Positions 33,810 through 47,542 of a stretch of 64,000 nucleotides of DNA are shown one piece after another (the stretch's first letter is position 1; every line of letters starts with the position of its first letter). Source of the DNA: Astragalus membranaceus (lineage: Eukaryota; Streptophyta; Magnoliopsida; Fabales; Fabaceae); NCBI GenBank assembly GCA_039519185.1, contig CM076847.1:64555521-64619520 (forward strand). The letters run 5' to 3'. Both the position numbers and the translations under genes were made by a program. The notes under the pieces are model-generated. The model did no database searches and had not been told where the DNA came from. It saw only the letters and a list, made by a program, of their open reading frames with translations.

Positions 33810-36800
33810 ATCTCCCCAACTTTTAAAAATTTTGTCCTCAAAATTGACAGGACGTACCTTAGAGAAAAGATATGGATAGCGAGTCCGCATGTCCTCCTCC
33901 AACTCCCAAGTGGCCTCCTCGGCTGTGAAGCCATCCCAGACTACCTTGACAATTGGAATTGTTCGAGAACGCAGAGCCTTCATACCACGCTCCAAGATAT
34001 AGCTAGGATGAGGTTGGAAGGATAAATCTGGTCGAAGATCGATCTCATCGACACTCAGCGGCTGAAGTGGATCAGGGATATATTTTCTCAGCTGAGATAC
34101 ATGAAAGACATCATGTAGATTGGATAGAGCAGGAGATAAAGCAAGACGATACGCAAGTGGCCCAACGCGCTCGATAATTTGGAAAGGTCCAACGTACCGA
34201 GGGTTGAGTTTCTTCGTTCGTAAGGCCCTACCCGTGCCTATCGTTGGAGAAATCTTCAAAGATACATGATCACCAACCTCAAACTCCAAAGGTATCCTTC
34301 GGTTGTCGGCGTAGCTCTTTTGCCTACTCTGTGCGACCTTCATCCTTTCTTGAATCAACTTGACTCTTTCTGTGGTCTCCCGGACCATGTCCGGCCCCAA
34401 AAACTTGTTTTCGCCGATATCATACCAACATAGTGGGGTCCTACACTTTCTCCCATAAAGTGCCTCATACGGTGCCATACCGATGCTTGAATGATAACTG
34501 TTGTTGTAAGCAAATTCAATCAATGGAAGATGATCTTCCCACTTCCTACCGTTATCCAATACACATGCCCGCAACATATCTTCTAGAGTCTGAATGGTCC
34601 TCTCTGTCTGACCATCCGTCTGAGGATGATAAGCCGTGCTAAGAAGTACTCTCGTTCCCATAGCTTCATTCAGCGCTCTCCAAAAACCTAGATGTAAACT
34701 TAGGATCTCTGTCTGACACTATAGTAGTCGGAACTCCATGCAGTCTGACGATGTTCTTCATATATTCCTCGGCCAACCTTGACACTTTGAAATTCGAACG
34801 AACAGGGATAAAGTGAGCAGATTTTGTTAATCGGTCCACTACTACCCAAATAGAATCATTGCCGGCCTGCGACCTCGGCAAACCCATAACAAAATCCATA
34901 GAGATATCTTCCCATTTCCAAACAGGAATATCCAACGGTTGCAACTGACCACCTGGCCTTCGGTGTTCCGCCTTAACCTTCTGACAGGTTAAGCACCGAG
35001 AAACAAATTCAGCAACTTCGGCCTTCATCCCAGGCCACCAATACAGCGTCTTCAAATCTCGGTACATCTTGGTAGATCCAGGATGTACAGAATACTTACT
35101 TCTGTGAGCTTCTTCCAAAACTTGACCTTTGACTTCCAGGTCATTCGGTATACAAATTCTGCCTTTAAAGCATAAGACACCATCACTATCCTCAGTGAAA
35201 TCCGGTGACCCTCTTAGAGATTGTAACTTCACATCCGCTTCATGAGCCGCACGGATTTGGTCCCGCAACATACTAGTAACCTGAATATGTCGCAACACCA
35301 GTCGGTCCTTCTTCCTTGCTACCTTGAGGTTCATGTCTCTGAAAGATTCTAGCAGGGCCATTTCATGCACCATTAGCTTTGCCGTGTGAATCGTTTTTCT
35401 GCTAAGAGCATCAGCTACCACATTTGCTTTCCAAGGGTGATATTTCAACTCGAAGTCATAATCCTTTAAAAATTCAGTCCACCTTCTCTGTCTGTTATTC
35501 AACTCCTTTTGGTCGAACAGATACTTCAAGCTCTTGTGATCACTAAAAACTTCGAAACGAGAACCGTAAAGGTAATGTCCCCAAATCTTTAGTGCAAACA
35601 CAATTGCCGCCAACTCTAAGTCATGAGTTGGATAATTCCGTTCATGAGTTTTCAACTATCTAGATGCGTAGGCCACAACATGTTGATTCTGCATGAGAAC
35701 ACATCCCAAACCCTTCCCAGATGCATCACTGTAAATCTGAAATCCCAATGATGGATCTGGAAGAATTAGAATCGGAGCAGAAGTTAACTTTTCTTTCAAT
35801 CCAAGAAAACACTATTCACAATCGGCATCCCAAGTAAACGGTTGACCCTTGCGAGTCAATCGAGTAAGCGGAAATACCAATTGTGAGAAACCTTCAATGA
35901 ACCTTCTATAGTAACCCGCTAGACCCAGAAAGCTTCTGATCTCAGTCACTGACGTTGGTCTTTCTCATTTTAACACTGCTTCCACTTTGCTGGGATCAAC
36001 TGCAACTCCTTCTTGGGAAATCACATGACCCAAGAATTTCACCTCGGACATCCAAAAATCACACTTCGACGGTTTAGCATAAAGTTTCTTTTCTCGGAGT
36101 ACTCCTAGGACAAAGCGGAGATGCTGAGCATGCTCCTCAATTGACTTGGAGTAAACCAAGATATCATCAATGAACACAACCACAAATTGATCTAAGTAGG
36201 AATGGAATACTCTGTTCATGTAATCCATGAACACGACAGGAGCGTTAGTCAGTCCGAAGGGCATCACCACAAACTCGTTGTGTCCGTACCTCGTACGAAA
36301 GGCGGTCTTCGGGATGTCTAAGGCTCTTACCCTGATCTGATGGTATCCTGACCTTAGATCAATTTTGGAGAAAACTTTAGCACCTCTTAGCTGGTCAAGC
36401 AAGTCATCTATCCTTGGCAATGGATACTTGTTCTTGATAGTTATCTTGTTAAGCTGACGATAGTCGATGCATAACCTCATGCTTCCATCTTTCTTCTTTA
36501 CCAATAACACTGGAGCACCCCACGGAGAAACACTCGGCCTTATAAACTGTTTAGAGATTAATTCCTCCAGCTGGGACTTCAACTCTTTTAATTCAAGAGG
36601 CGACATTCGATAAGGAGCTATAGATACTGGCCCCGCACCCGGCGCCAAATCTATAGAGAATTCAATTTCACGTTCAGGAGGCAAAGAGGAAACTTCCTCA
36701 GGAAATACATCAAGAAATTCATTGACAACCTGAACCGAAGACAAGTCTAAACCGGTTTCAGTTGAGGCAGACAAGATAATGACAAAAGCTTCCGCACCTT

Positions 36801-37662
36801 GATATATGGATTCGTTGGCAGACATGAAGGAAATATCAGCATCTTCAGAAGGAAAACCAATGGAACGGTTGTAGCAGTCAATGGTCACATGATTGTTGAC
36901 CATCCAATTCATTCCTATAATAACTTCCATTTTCCTCATAGGCAAGCATATGAAGTCAATGGTGAACTCACGCCTCCCGATAACCAAAATACAATTACTA
37001 CACATAGATTGGGTTCGTACACGACCCATGGCAGCAGTGAGAATAGAGATCGGCTCGGATATGGGTGAAACAACCAATCCTACCCGATTAGCACAAGCTT
37101 CGGAGATAAAACAATGTGTGGCACCAGAGTCATATAGTATATCTACGGACTGATTAAGAAGAAAACCTGTACCCCTTATGAAATTATCTGATGGTTTGAC
37201 GGTATCCCCATCCAATGTGTTGACCCGATGTTGCTTAGGGGCATCTGAAGTCTCAAAGTAAGCTTTCCTTGCTGGACAGTTGTTGGCATAGTGACCCACC
37301 TCCTTGCACACATAGCACTGATTGGGCTTTGTCTCTGATTGACACTTCCCTTGATGATTCTTTTTACACACGGCGCATCTGCGGTACCCAAAAGTGTCGT
37401 TCGACCGAACTTGCTTTCCCTTGTTTGCATTTCCCTTAAATCTAGGGTTTGATGAAGATGATTCATTACCCCTTTTCTTCTCATTCCAAAAACCTCTTCT
37501 CTCAGCATACATTTTCTTGAGGTCACTTTCCGCTGCGTGAGCTTGTTCAACAAGAGCAGGATATGAAGTCATGGCATATGAACTGAGGCCTTGGTTCACA
37601 TCCCCCCTTAGACCTTGTTTGAACATCACTCTCTTCCATTTGTCATCTGGAGCATGAGTACC
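33789..37662 (-). pseudogene. Outer Ty3 element gag 3' part and pol, multiply disrupted
   Basis: Minus-strand polyprotein in order: end of gag capsid (from 37662), one CCHC knuckle (CYVCKEVGHYANNC), protease with DSGATHCF near 37125, RT with FIDD, RNase H, integrase zinc domain, DD35E core and a chromodomain-like tail. Lesions: a TGA near 35965 and TAG codons near 35815 and 35657, all in the RT/RNase H part; a one-base expansion of a T run near 34683 shifts the integrase frame. The normal terminator after YLFS is also missing, so the frame runs into the LTR. Closely related to the left-edge pol. It cannot make a full polyprotein. Confidence 0.93.
33810..33824 (-). other. Polypurine tract of the outer Ty3 element
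   Basis: Minus-strand AAAAGTTGGGGAGAT, immediately before the 3' LTR. Confidence 0.85.
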
Positions 37663-40273
37663 TGTAACACCCCTTTTCTAATAACCTTACTATTTAATAA
37701 AATCAGAGTTTTTTTTTTTTTTTTGAAAACAATTTAAGCGAGTGCTACACTTACTCCATTAAAATCAAAAACTTCAACTTTCATAGTTCAATTAAAACCA
37801 CATGATACATAGCACCATAACAAGAAAAACCGTTTAGTTCACATCAACTAAATACAGTCACTACCAGCAGCGGAATAATAATTAAGTTCGAAAACAAAAT
37901 CAATACATCACCAAAAATGGTCTAACAGTATAAAGACAATAACACTTAAGCATAAGACGCCCCCCGGTGCTACGTATCAGAGCATGACACTTCCTACCAA
38001 ACGAAGGTGTAAAGGTACCTTCACTCGTTATTACCTGCACGTTGCCGACATAAGAAGCAACATAAAAGCAGTAGGGTGAGTCTCTTTTCATAATTAATAA
38101 CATATGGAAAAAAAAGCACTGCATAGGAAAAGGGAAACAGACACACCGATTCACAACAAAGGCAATAACCATATCACAGTTACATTCACCAAACAACAAT
38201 GCAAAAGGTATGGTTATGCATGAAATGCAACCCAAACTCCACGGGCACATGCATGTCGGATCCGTCACCAAATACAAATAGGCCGTAGCCTGTGCTCACA
38301 AAATAAAACTAGGCCGTAGCCTCTGCTCACCAATAATGCACATGTTTCATGAGATGCTATGGGAATGCATCACAACACACCACACAATTTATCAATTCAC
38401 CATTTAATTCAACTCACCATTTTTATTCATATTCTCACCATTGTATCAATCAGCTCACCAATTTAAAATTAGGCCGAAGCCTCTGCTCAACAATCTCACC
38501 ATAATGCACTCACCAACTCAAACCACCACTCACACCAATACCAATTTCAATTAGGCCAGTTTAGGATTTGACACGACATAGGGAAAACGAATAAAAATTG
38601 CCATTTAGACACTTGAACACCTCAGCCCAGAAACACCAGAAAAATAATTTATTTTTTGCATAAAATTGGAACATTTGGATAGACACTGAAATTAGCTTCG
38701 AAACGCATTTTGAACCGTTAAATTTGGATAGCCGAGTCAAAAGTTACATTAAAAACAAAACCGGAAAAATACTTAGACATCCTGGAAACTGGCGCATGGG
38801 CACTGGGCGCCCAGGGGCAACACAGAACTTGGCGCATGGGCACTGGGCGCCCAGGGGAAACACAGAACTTGGCGCATGGGCGCTGGCGCCCAGAAACAGC
38901 AACGCGCGCATAGGCGCTGGCGCCCAGGAACAGCAACACGCGCATAGGCGCTGGCGCCCAGGAAACAGCAACACGCATAGGCGCTGGCGCCCAGGAAACA
39001 GCAACACGCATAGGCGCTGGCGCCCAGGAAACAGCAACACGCATAGGCGCTGGCGCCCAGGAAACTGGCGCAGGGGAACACAGCGCCCAGGCACTAGGCG
39101 CCTAAGGCCAACACACAAGGAAACTCATTTTACTTCGAAATTGATTTTGTACGAGCCAAATACTCAGAATAAGGGAACCCAATAAAATTTTTGGCAAAAA
39201 GTGACATTCATCCTTGGCGCCCATGGGCTAGGCGCCTAAGGCCAAGACAACCCACAACTCCTATGACTCCAAAAATGATTTTACACGAGCCATTTAGCTT
39301 GGATATAAAGACCCAGTATCAGTTTTTGCAAAATGGACAACAGAAATTTGGGGCCCTTGGCGCCCATGACACTAGGCGCATAACGCCAAAATCTGGCAAC
39401 ACAGGAACACAGCACAAGGAAAACTGGCGCAGGGCACAGTGGCTGGGCGCCTGGTGCCCATGTCTAGACACAGAAACAGCAGCAAGGCACATAGCGCCCA
39501 AGGCACCTAGGAACTCCAAAAACCAGAATTTTTCTAATTCAAACACCAAATTAAATTCGTCAAACACCCAATCCTACATATATAATTTAATTATCACCAT
39601 GAACCTCAATTCTCACCAATCAAACACCAACAAATCATATTCTCAAACATGTGACATACGACTCACATTATCAAAAATTCAAAACATTAGTCATGCGATT
39701 TCAACCTAGGCCATTCATAAATCAAGCATCACAATACTATAATTTAATCATCATCACAACAATTCATTCATAGAATTTATCCTTGAACCCTAACCCTAGG
39801 CATCACTAATTCCCATAAGGTATTAAAAACAAAAAGAGGACCCCCTAACCTCTTAGAAGTCGAAATTGCTAGCAAAGCTCCAAGGAAAATGCAAGTCACC
39901 AACAAGCCTTCTCTTCCTCTTAGAGTGTTTCGCCCCCTTTTCTTCTTCTCCTCTTCCCTTCGCAACTCCTTCTCTTCTCACTCTCTCTTTTTACGTTTCT
40001 TTTCTTTCTTTTTGCAATTGAGTAAAAAATGAAAACTAACTTGTAACTTCTAAGACCCCTTGTGAGTCGAATTCCTTGACTAGGCAATGGGCCACGGGCC
40101 TAATTGTGGGTCATGGGCCCTTATTCGCACCGCTCAATTCACGACAACACCTCCTAAATAATTAAAATAAAATAGATAAATTAAACCTTGAATTATTTAT
40201 TTAAATTAAATAAATATTGTAAGCCTTAAATAACTTAATTAAATAAATAATTAAATTATTTTGGGGCGTTACA
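37663..40273 (-). mobile_element. 3' LTR of the inner Ty3 element
   Basis: 2,611 bp, TGTAACACCCCTTTTC to GGGGCGTTACA. It contains a GC-rich block (38790-39095) of GGCGCTGGCGCCCAGG units separated by AACAGCAACACGCATA-like linkers, and a weaker one at 39215-39500. No gene seen. Confidence 0.93.
38790..39095 (-). repeat. GGCGCTGGCGCCCAGG tandem cluster in the inner element LTR
   Basis: Units of about 33-37 bp centred on GGCGCTGGCGCC. This LTR has one more unit than the partner LTR (about 45420-45690), so copy number has changed since insertion. Frames across it are repeat artefacts. Confidence 0.88.
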
Positions 40274-40287
40274 ACTCTCCCCCACTT
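40274..40287 (-). other. Polypurine tract of the inner Ty3 element
   Basis: Minus-strand AAGTGGGGGAGAGT abutting the LTR, identical to the LARD PPT. Confidence 0.88.
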
Positions 40288-43200
40288 AGAATATTTCGTC
40301 CTCGAAATTACCTGAATCAAACAACTCCGGATATGCTTCCCGCATCTTACTCTCCAGCTCCCAAGTCATACTTTCACAAGCAGCTCCTAGCCACACCACT
40401 TTCACCAAAGGAATTTCTTTCCCTCTCAGAGTCTTCACTTCTCTATCTTCAATCCGCACAGGCATAGTCTCCACAGTGAGATTATCCCGCACCCCTACTT
40501 CATCCATCTGAATCACATGAGACGGGTCCGGAACATACTTTCGAAGCTGTGACACGTGAAACACGTCATGCAAGTTCGAAAGATTAGGCGGCAAAGCCAC
40601 CCTATAGGCAACACTTCCCACCCTCTCCGTAATCTGATACGGACCAATGAAACGGGGAGTTAACTTCTTAGATTTCAAGGCACGCCCAACACCAGTCACC
40701 GGAGTGACTCTCAGGAACACATGATCACCGGCCTGAAACTCTAAATCCTTCCTTCTCTTATCATGATAGCTCTTTTGTCGACTCTGCGACGCTTTCATCT
40801 TCTGACGGATTAATTTTACCTTCTCAGTTGTTTCTCGCACAATTTCAGGCCCCAACACTGCACTCTCCCCAGATTCATACCAACACAACGGAGTCCTACA
40901 TCTCCGACCATACAACGCCTCAAACGGTGCCATTCCAATACTAGAATGAAAACTGTTATTGTAGGTGAATTCTATCAACGGAAGGTGAGAATCCCATGAA
41001 CCTCCCTCAACAAGTCCTCTAACGACTGAATAGTCCTCTCCGTTTGACCATCTGTCTGCGGATGATAAGCGGAGCTTAACCTCAACTTAGAACCCAAAGC
41101 TTCTTGCAAACTTTTCCAAAATTCAGAAGTGAATCTTGGATCTCTATCAGATACAATACTAAGCGGAACACCATGCAACTTCACAATTGTCTTGATGTAG
41201 ATCTCTGCCAACTTTGGAACTGGATAAGTCATATTAATTGGTAAGAAATGAGCAGACTTTCACAACCTGTCCACAACCACCCATATAGCATCAAACCCTC
41301 TCACTGTATTTGGCAAACCAGTCACAAAATCCATGGAAATGCTATCCCATTTCCATTCCGGAATCTCCAATGGTTGCATCAACCCCGCGGGCTTCTGATG
41401 CTCAATCTTAGACTTCTGACAAGTCAGACAAGAATATACAAACTGTGCCACACCTTCTTCATACCCGGCCACCAGAACATTTTCTTCAAATCTTGGTACA
41501 TTTTCGTAGCCCCTGGATGAATACTCAACTTGCTCCTATGGCTCTCCTCAAGAATCATTCTCTTCATCTCAGCATCATCAAGAATACAAATCCTATCTCT
41601 GAATCTCAATACACCTTGGGAATCTAACTTGAAATCCCCATTCACAGCTTGATCATTCACAACTAACAAGTCCACCAACTTCACATCTGACTTTTGGGCT
41701 TCTCGAATACTAATCAGAAATTCATTGTCGATCTTCAACATTCCCAATCTGACACTCTGCGGTGTCACTTCACAAACCAGACTCATGTCCCGAAACTGCT
41801 CAATCAACTCTAATTCTTTCACCATCATAACCGACATATGCAAGCTCTTCCGACTTAAAGCATCAGCCACGACATTAGCTTTGCCGGGGTGATAGTTCAA
41901 GCCGAAATCATAATCCTTTAGCAATTCTTACCAACGTCTCTGTCTCATATTTAGCTCCTTCTGATCAAACAAGTATTTCAGACTCTTATGGTCACTAAAT
42001 ACTTCAAATCTAGTACCATACAGATAGTGTCTCCAAATTTTCAGCACAAACACAATTGCAGCAAGCTCCAAATCATGAGTAGGGTAGTTCTTCTCATGGG
42101 TCCTCAACTGTCTGGACGCATAAGCTACTACCTTACCCTCTTGCAATAACACACCTCCCAAACCCATTTTGGAAGCATCACAATATACTACAAATGGTTG
42201 ATCCGGAACAGGCAAAGTCAAAACGGGCGATGATGTCAACCTCTTTTTCAACTCATTGAAGCTCTCCTCACAGCGAGCATCCCACACAAATGCTTTTCCC
42301 TTACATGTCAATTGAGTCAACGGAAGTGCCAACTTCGAGAAACCTTCAATAAACCTCCTGTAATAACCAGCTAATCCCAAGAAACTCCTAATCTCAGTAA
42401 CTGACTTCGGGCTCTCCCATTGCAACACAGCATCAATCTTGGCTGGATCCACAGCTATACCATTACCCGAGATAATATGACCAAGGAAACCTACTTCATT
42501 CAGCCAGAACTCACACTTAGACAATTTTGCATACAATTTCTTTTCTTTCAACACTTCTAGTACTAACCTCAAATGTTCTGCGTGTTCCTCTTCCGTCTTA
42601 GAATACACCAGAATGTCGTCAATAAACACAACTACAAAATGATCCAAGTAACTATGGAAAGTACGATTCATGTACTCCATAAACACACCCGGCGCGATGG
42701 TAACACCAAACGGCATCACAGAATACTCATAGTGCCCATATCTCGTTCTGAAAGCGGTTTTCTGAATGTCTTCATCCTTTACCTTGATCTGGTGATAACC
42801 CGACCTCAAATCGATTTTGCTAAACACCTTAGCACCTACCAACTGGTTCATCAGATCATCAATTCTGGGAAGCGGATACCTGTTCTTTATTGTCACTTTG
42901 TTCAATTGCCTATAATCGACACAAAGTCTCATACTCCCGTCCTTCTTTTTCACTAACAATACCGGAGCACCCCATGGTGACACACTTGGCCTTACAAATT
43001 TCTTCTCAAGTAGATCTTCTAATTGCTTTTTCAATTCAGACAACTCTGATGCTGACATCCGGTACGGGGCCATAGACACAGGCCTAGTACCAGGTATAAG
43101 ATCAATAGCAAACTCAACCTCCCTCTCTGGCGGAACACTTGGAATTTCATCCGGGAACACTTCAGGAAATTCACACACTACCTGAACCCCTTCAATGATC

Positions 43201-44300
43201 GCCTGATTCTCAGCAGACAATGACGCCATCAAAGCAAACAGATGAACTCCCTCTTTCATTACCTTATGCAAATGACCAGCAGGCAACAAAACAGATTCTT
43301 CTTCTTCGGGAGGAAGGAAACTCACAGATCTTCGGAAACAATTAATATGCACATGGTTAAATACTAACCAGTCCATACCAAGAATGACATCCAACCCTCC
43401 CAACGGCAAACAAATAAGGTCAACAAGAAAATCTCTGCCGAAGATTGACAGAGGGCACTTAGCACACACAAGAGAGGTAGTTACTGAACCATTAGCTGGA
43501 GTGTCAATAACCATCTCCCTCATCATAGAAGATAAAACAAGGTCCAATTTCTCAGCACATAAAGCAGCAATAAATGAATGCGTAGCACCAGTATCAATAA
43601 TAGCAATCAAAGGAATACCATTAATAAAACATGTACCTCTAATCTCATTAGTATCCTCTGATCCTGCGAGAGCAAACACTTTTCCATGGGACTTCTCTTT
43701 CTTCGGCTTAGTACACTTGGTACTAATATGACCTGCTTCCCCACAGTTGTAGCACACCACATCCCTTTTCTCACATTTCGCAGCCACATGACCTTCTTTA
43801 CCGCACTTGAAACATTTATTATCCGAGCAGTCAAAACTCTTATGGCCCGGCTTGCCACACCTGTAGCACACAACCTTCGCAGGGGCATCTCCCCCACTTG
43901 GTTTCTTATTATCAGCATACCTCTGCTTACCCTTACCAGCCTGAACCTCATATGGCTTACTCCGGTTCTGAAATTTACCCCTCTGATCTCTCATGACCTT
44001 GGAGTGAGCATTACTATCATCTTCATATATCCTGCAACTGTCGATCAAATCAGCAAATACCCGAATCTTCTGGTACCCTATAGCTTTCTTTATATCAGCC
44101 CTCAGTCCATTCTCAAACTTTATACACTTTGAAAATTCGGAATCAGCATCAGCATAGTGGGGATAAAACTTAGCCAATTCAGTGAACTTGGCCGCATACT
44201 CTGTCACTGACATGCTTCCTTGCTTCAGCTCAAGGAACTCTATTTCTTTCTTACCTCTCACATCTTCAGGAAAATACTTCCGTAAGAACTCTCTACGGAA
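40286..44300 (-). pseudogene. Inner Ty3 element gag-pol, 5' truncated and multiply disrupted
   Basis: Minus-strand polyprotein beginning mid-gag (EFLRKYFPEDV region). Three CCHC knuckles (CYRCGKPGHKSFDC, CFKCGKEGHVAAKC, CYNCGEAGHISTKC), protease (DTGATHSF), RT (FIDD), RNase H, integrase and a chromodomain-like tail ending NFEDEIF. Lesions: TAA at 41928-41930 after the RNase H motif RQRRW; a frameshift near 41460 in the integrase zinc domain; a TGA near 41261 after VVVDRL; a small frameshifting deletion near 41010, before the catalytic-Glu block. Gag N-terminus and 5' leader are lost. Its gag has three knuckles against one in the outer element, so the families differ. Confidence 0.93.
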
Positions 44301-46861
44301 AACACCCCTTTTCTAATAACCTTACTATTTAATAAAATCAGAGTTTTTTTTTTTTTGAAAACAATTTAAGCGAGTGCTACACTTACTCCATTAAAATCAA
44401 AAACTTCAACTTTCATAGTTCAATTAAAACCACATGATACATAGCACCATAACAAGAAAAACCGTTTAGTTCACATCAACTAAATACAGTCACTACCAGC
44501 AGCGGAATAATAATTAAGTTCGAAAACAAAATCAATACATCACCAAAAATGGTCTAACAGTATAAAGACAATAACACTTAAGCATAAGACGCCCCCCGGT
44601 GCTACGTATCAGAGCATGACACTTCCTACCAAACGAAGGTGTAAAGGTACCTTCACTCGTTATTACCTGCACGTTGCCGACATAAGAAGCAACATAAAAG
44701 CAGTAGGGTGAGTCTCTTTTCATAATTAATAACATATGGAAAAAAAAGCACTGCATAGGAAAAGGGAAACAGACACACCGATTCACAACAAAGGCAATAA
44801 CCATATCACAGTTACATTCACCAAACAACAATGCAAAAGGTATGGTTATGCATGAAATGCAACCCAAACTCCACGGGCACATGCATGTCGGATCCGTCAC
44901 CAAATACAAATAGGCCGTAGCCTCTACTCACCAAATAAAACTAGGCCGTAGCCTCTGCTCACCAATAATGCACATGTTTCATGAGATGCTGTGGGAATGC
45001 ATCACAACACACCACACAATTTATCAATTCACCATTTAATTCAACTCACCATTTTTATTCATATTCTCACCATTGTATCAATCAGCTCACCAATTTAAAA
45101 TTAGGCCGAAGCCTCTGCTCACCAATATCACCATAATGCACTCACCAACTCAAACCACCACTCACACCAATACCAATTTCAATTAGGCCAGTTTAGGATT
45201 TGACACGACATAGGGAAAACGAATAAAAATTGCCATTTAGACACTTGAACACCTCAGCCCAGAAACACCAGAAAAATAATTTATTTTGTGCATAAAATTG
45301 GAACATTTGGATAAACACTGAAATTAGCTTCGAAACGCATTTTGAACTGTTAAATTTGGATAACCGAGTCAAAAGTTACATTAAAAACAAAACCGGAAAA
45401 ATACTTAGACATCCTGGAAACTGGCGCATGGGCACTGGGCGCCCAGGGGCAACACAGAACTTGGCGCATGGGCACTGGGCGCCCAGGGGCAACACAGTAC
45501 TTGGCGCATGGGCGCTGGCGCCCAGAAACAGCAACGCGCGCATAGGCGCTGGCGCCCAGGAACAGCAACACGCGCATAGGCGCTGGCGCCCAGGAAACAG
45601 CAACACGCATAGGCGCTGGCGCCCAGGAAACAGCAACACGCATAGGCGCTGGCGCCCAGGAAACTGGCGCAGGGGAACACAGCGCCCAGGCACTAGGCGC
45701 CTAAGGCCAACACACAAGGAAACTCATTTTACTTCGAAATTGATTTTGTACGAGCCAAATACTCAGAATAAGGGAACCCAATAAAATTTTTGGCAAAAAG
45801 TGACATTCATCCTTGGCGCCCATGGGCTAGGCGCCTAAGGCCAAGACAACCCACAACTCCTATGACTCCAAAAATGATTTTACACGAGCCATTTAGCTTG
45901 GATATAAAGACCCAGTATCGGTTTTTGCAAAATGGACAACAGAAATTTGGGGCCCTTGGCGCCCATGACACTAGGCGCATAGCGCCAAAATCTGGCAACA
46001 CAGGAACACAGCACAAGGAAAACTGGCGCAGGGCACAGTGGCTGGGCGCCTGGTGCCCATGTCTAGACACAGAAACAGCAGCAAGGCACATAGCGCCCAA
46101 GGCACCTAGGAACTCCAAAAACCCGAATTTTTCTAATTCAAACACCAAATTAAATTCGTCAAACACCCAATCCTACATATATAATTTAATTATCACCATG
46201 AACCTCAATTCTCACCAATCAAACACCAACAAATCATATTCTCAAACATGTGACATACGACTCACATTATCAAAAATTCAAAACATTAGTCATGCGATTT
46301 CAACCTAGGCCATTCATAAATCAAGCATCACAATACTATAATTTAATCATCATCAAAACAATTCATTCATAGAATTTATCCTAGAACCCTAACCCTAGGC
46401 ATCACTAACTCGCATAAGGTATTAAAAACAAAAAGAGGACCCCCTAACCTCTTAGAAGTCGAAATTGCTAGCAAAGCTCCAAGGAAAATGCAAGTCACCA
46501 ACAAGCCTTCTCTTCCTCTTAGAGTGTTTCGCCCCCTTTTCTTCTTCTCCTCTTCCCTTCGCAACTCCTTCTCTTCTCACTCTCTCTTTTTACGTTTCTT
46601 TTCTTTCTTTTTGCAATTGAGTAAAAAATGAAAACTAACTTCTAAGACCCCTTGTGAGTCGAATTCCTTGACTAGGCAATGGGCCACGGGCCTAATTGTG
46701 GGTCATGGGCCCTTATTCGCACCGCTCAATTCACGACAACACCTCCTAAATAATTAAAATAAAATAGATAAATTAAACCTTGAATTATTTATTTAAATTA
46801 AATAAATATTGTAAGCCTTAAATAACTTAATTAAATAAATAATTAAATTATTTTGGGGCGT
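44301..46861 (-). mobile_element. 5' LTR of the inner Ty3 element, both ends trimmed
   Basis: Matches 37663-40273 but lacks the terminal TGT on its left (fused directly to gag sequence) and the terminal TACA on its right (fused to the outer gag). Otherwise about 99% identical by eye, with one repeat unit fewer. Confidence 0.92.
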
Positions 46862-47405
46862 AGAACTGTGACAATCTTTCAAACTTAGCGGCATATTGAC
46901 CTACAGTCATTTCCCCTTGCTTTAAGCTGACAAATTCCATCTGCTTAGCCAACCTTTCAGATTCCGGAAAATAGTGACCCAAAAATATTTCCTTGAAGTT
47001 TGCCCACTGAAGCGGAGTCCCTTGGAGTTGCATCATTCTACGAGCATTTGTCCACCATGTGTGGGCATCCTCGTCTAGAGCATTGGCAGCACACAGTACT
47101 TTCTCTTCCTCAGTGCATTGCAGAGTTACAAAGATCCTCTCCATTGCATCAACCCAGAAGTGAGCTTTCATAACATCGGATTCTCCCTTGAAGATTGGGG
47201 GTTTCATCTTCAAGAACTTAAAGTATGCCCTATGCGGGTCTTCCTGAGGTATAGGAGCTTGCTCATTCTGTGGTTGAGGTTGAGCTTGTTGTTGTTGCAG
47301 AAGTATCATGTCATTCATCATCTTCTGCTGATTTTCAATGACGTTCCGCATCCATTCGTGCTGAGGATCTTCTGGGGCAGCATTCCTTCGATTTCTTCCA
47401 GCCAT
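46862..47405 (-). pseudogene. 5' part of the outer Ty3 element gag
   Basis: Minus-strand gag starting at the ATG at 47403-47405 (MAGRNRRNAAPED), chosen over an upstream in-frame start because it begins the characteristic MAGRN leader. It contains the retrotransposon gag core (WVDAMERIF, WWTNARRMM, FPESERLAKQMEF, QYAAKFERLSQF) and is cut by the inner element after about 180 codons. The rest resumes at 37662. Confidence 0.9.
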
Positions 47406-47528
47406 GATTCTGCAAAGTATGCACAAAGTGTTTTAGTTGATTAGGCTAAACTCTAACAGCATACTAGGAAAAATCAGACTTAGAAGACTCAAAGAACTCT
47501 TAATGGCTAAGTCCGACTAGGTCAAACC

Positions 47529-47540
47529 GCTCTGATCCCA
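47529..47540 (-). other. Primer-binding site of the outer element
   Basis: Minus-strand TGGGATCAGAGC, one mismatch from the initiator tRNA-Met primer sequence TGGTATCAGAGC, two nt from the LTR. Confidence 0.8.
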
Positions 47541-47542
47541 AA

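Larger units (their letters stand above)
37663..46861 (-). mobile_element. Inner Ty3/gypsy element nested in the outer gag
   Basis: About 9.2 kb inserted between two parts of the outer gag frame (46862 rightwards and 37662 leftwards). The left end is an intact LTR terminus. The right end lacks the last LTR bases, and no matching TSD is visible next to GTACC at 37658-37662. The 5' UTR, PBS and gag N-terminus are deleted. Confidence 0.93.
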
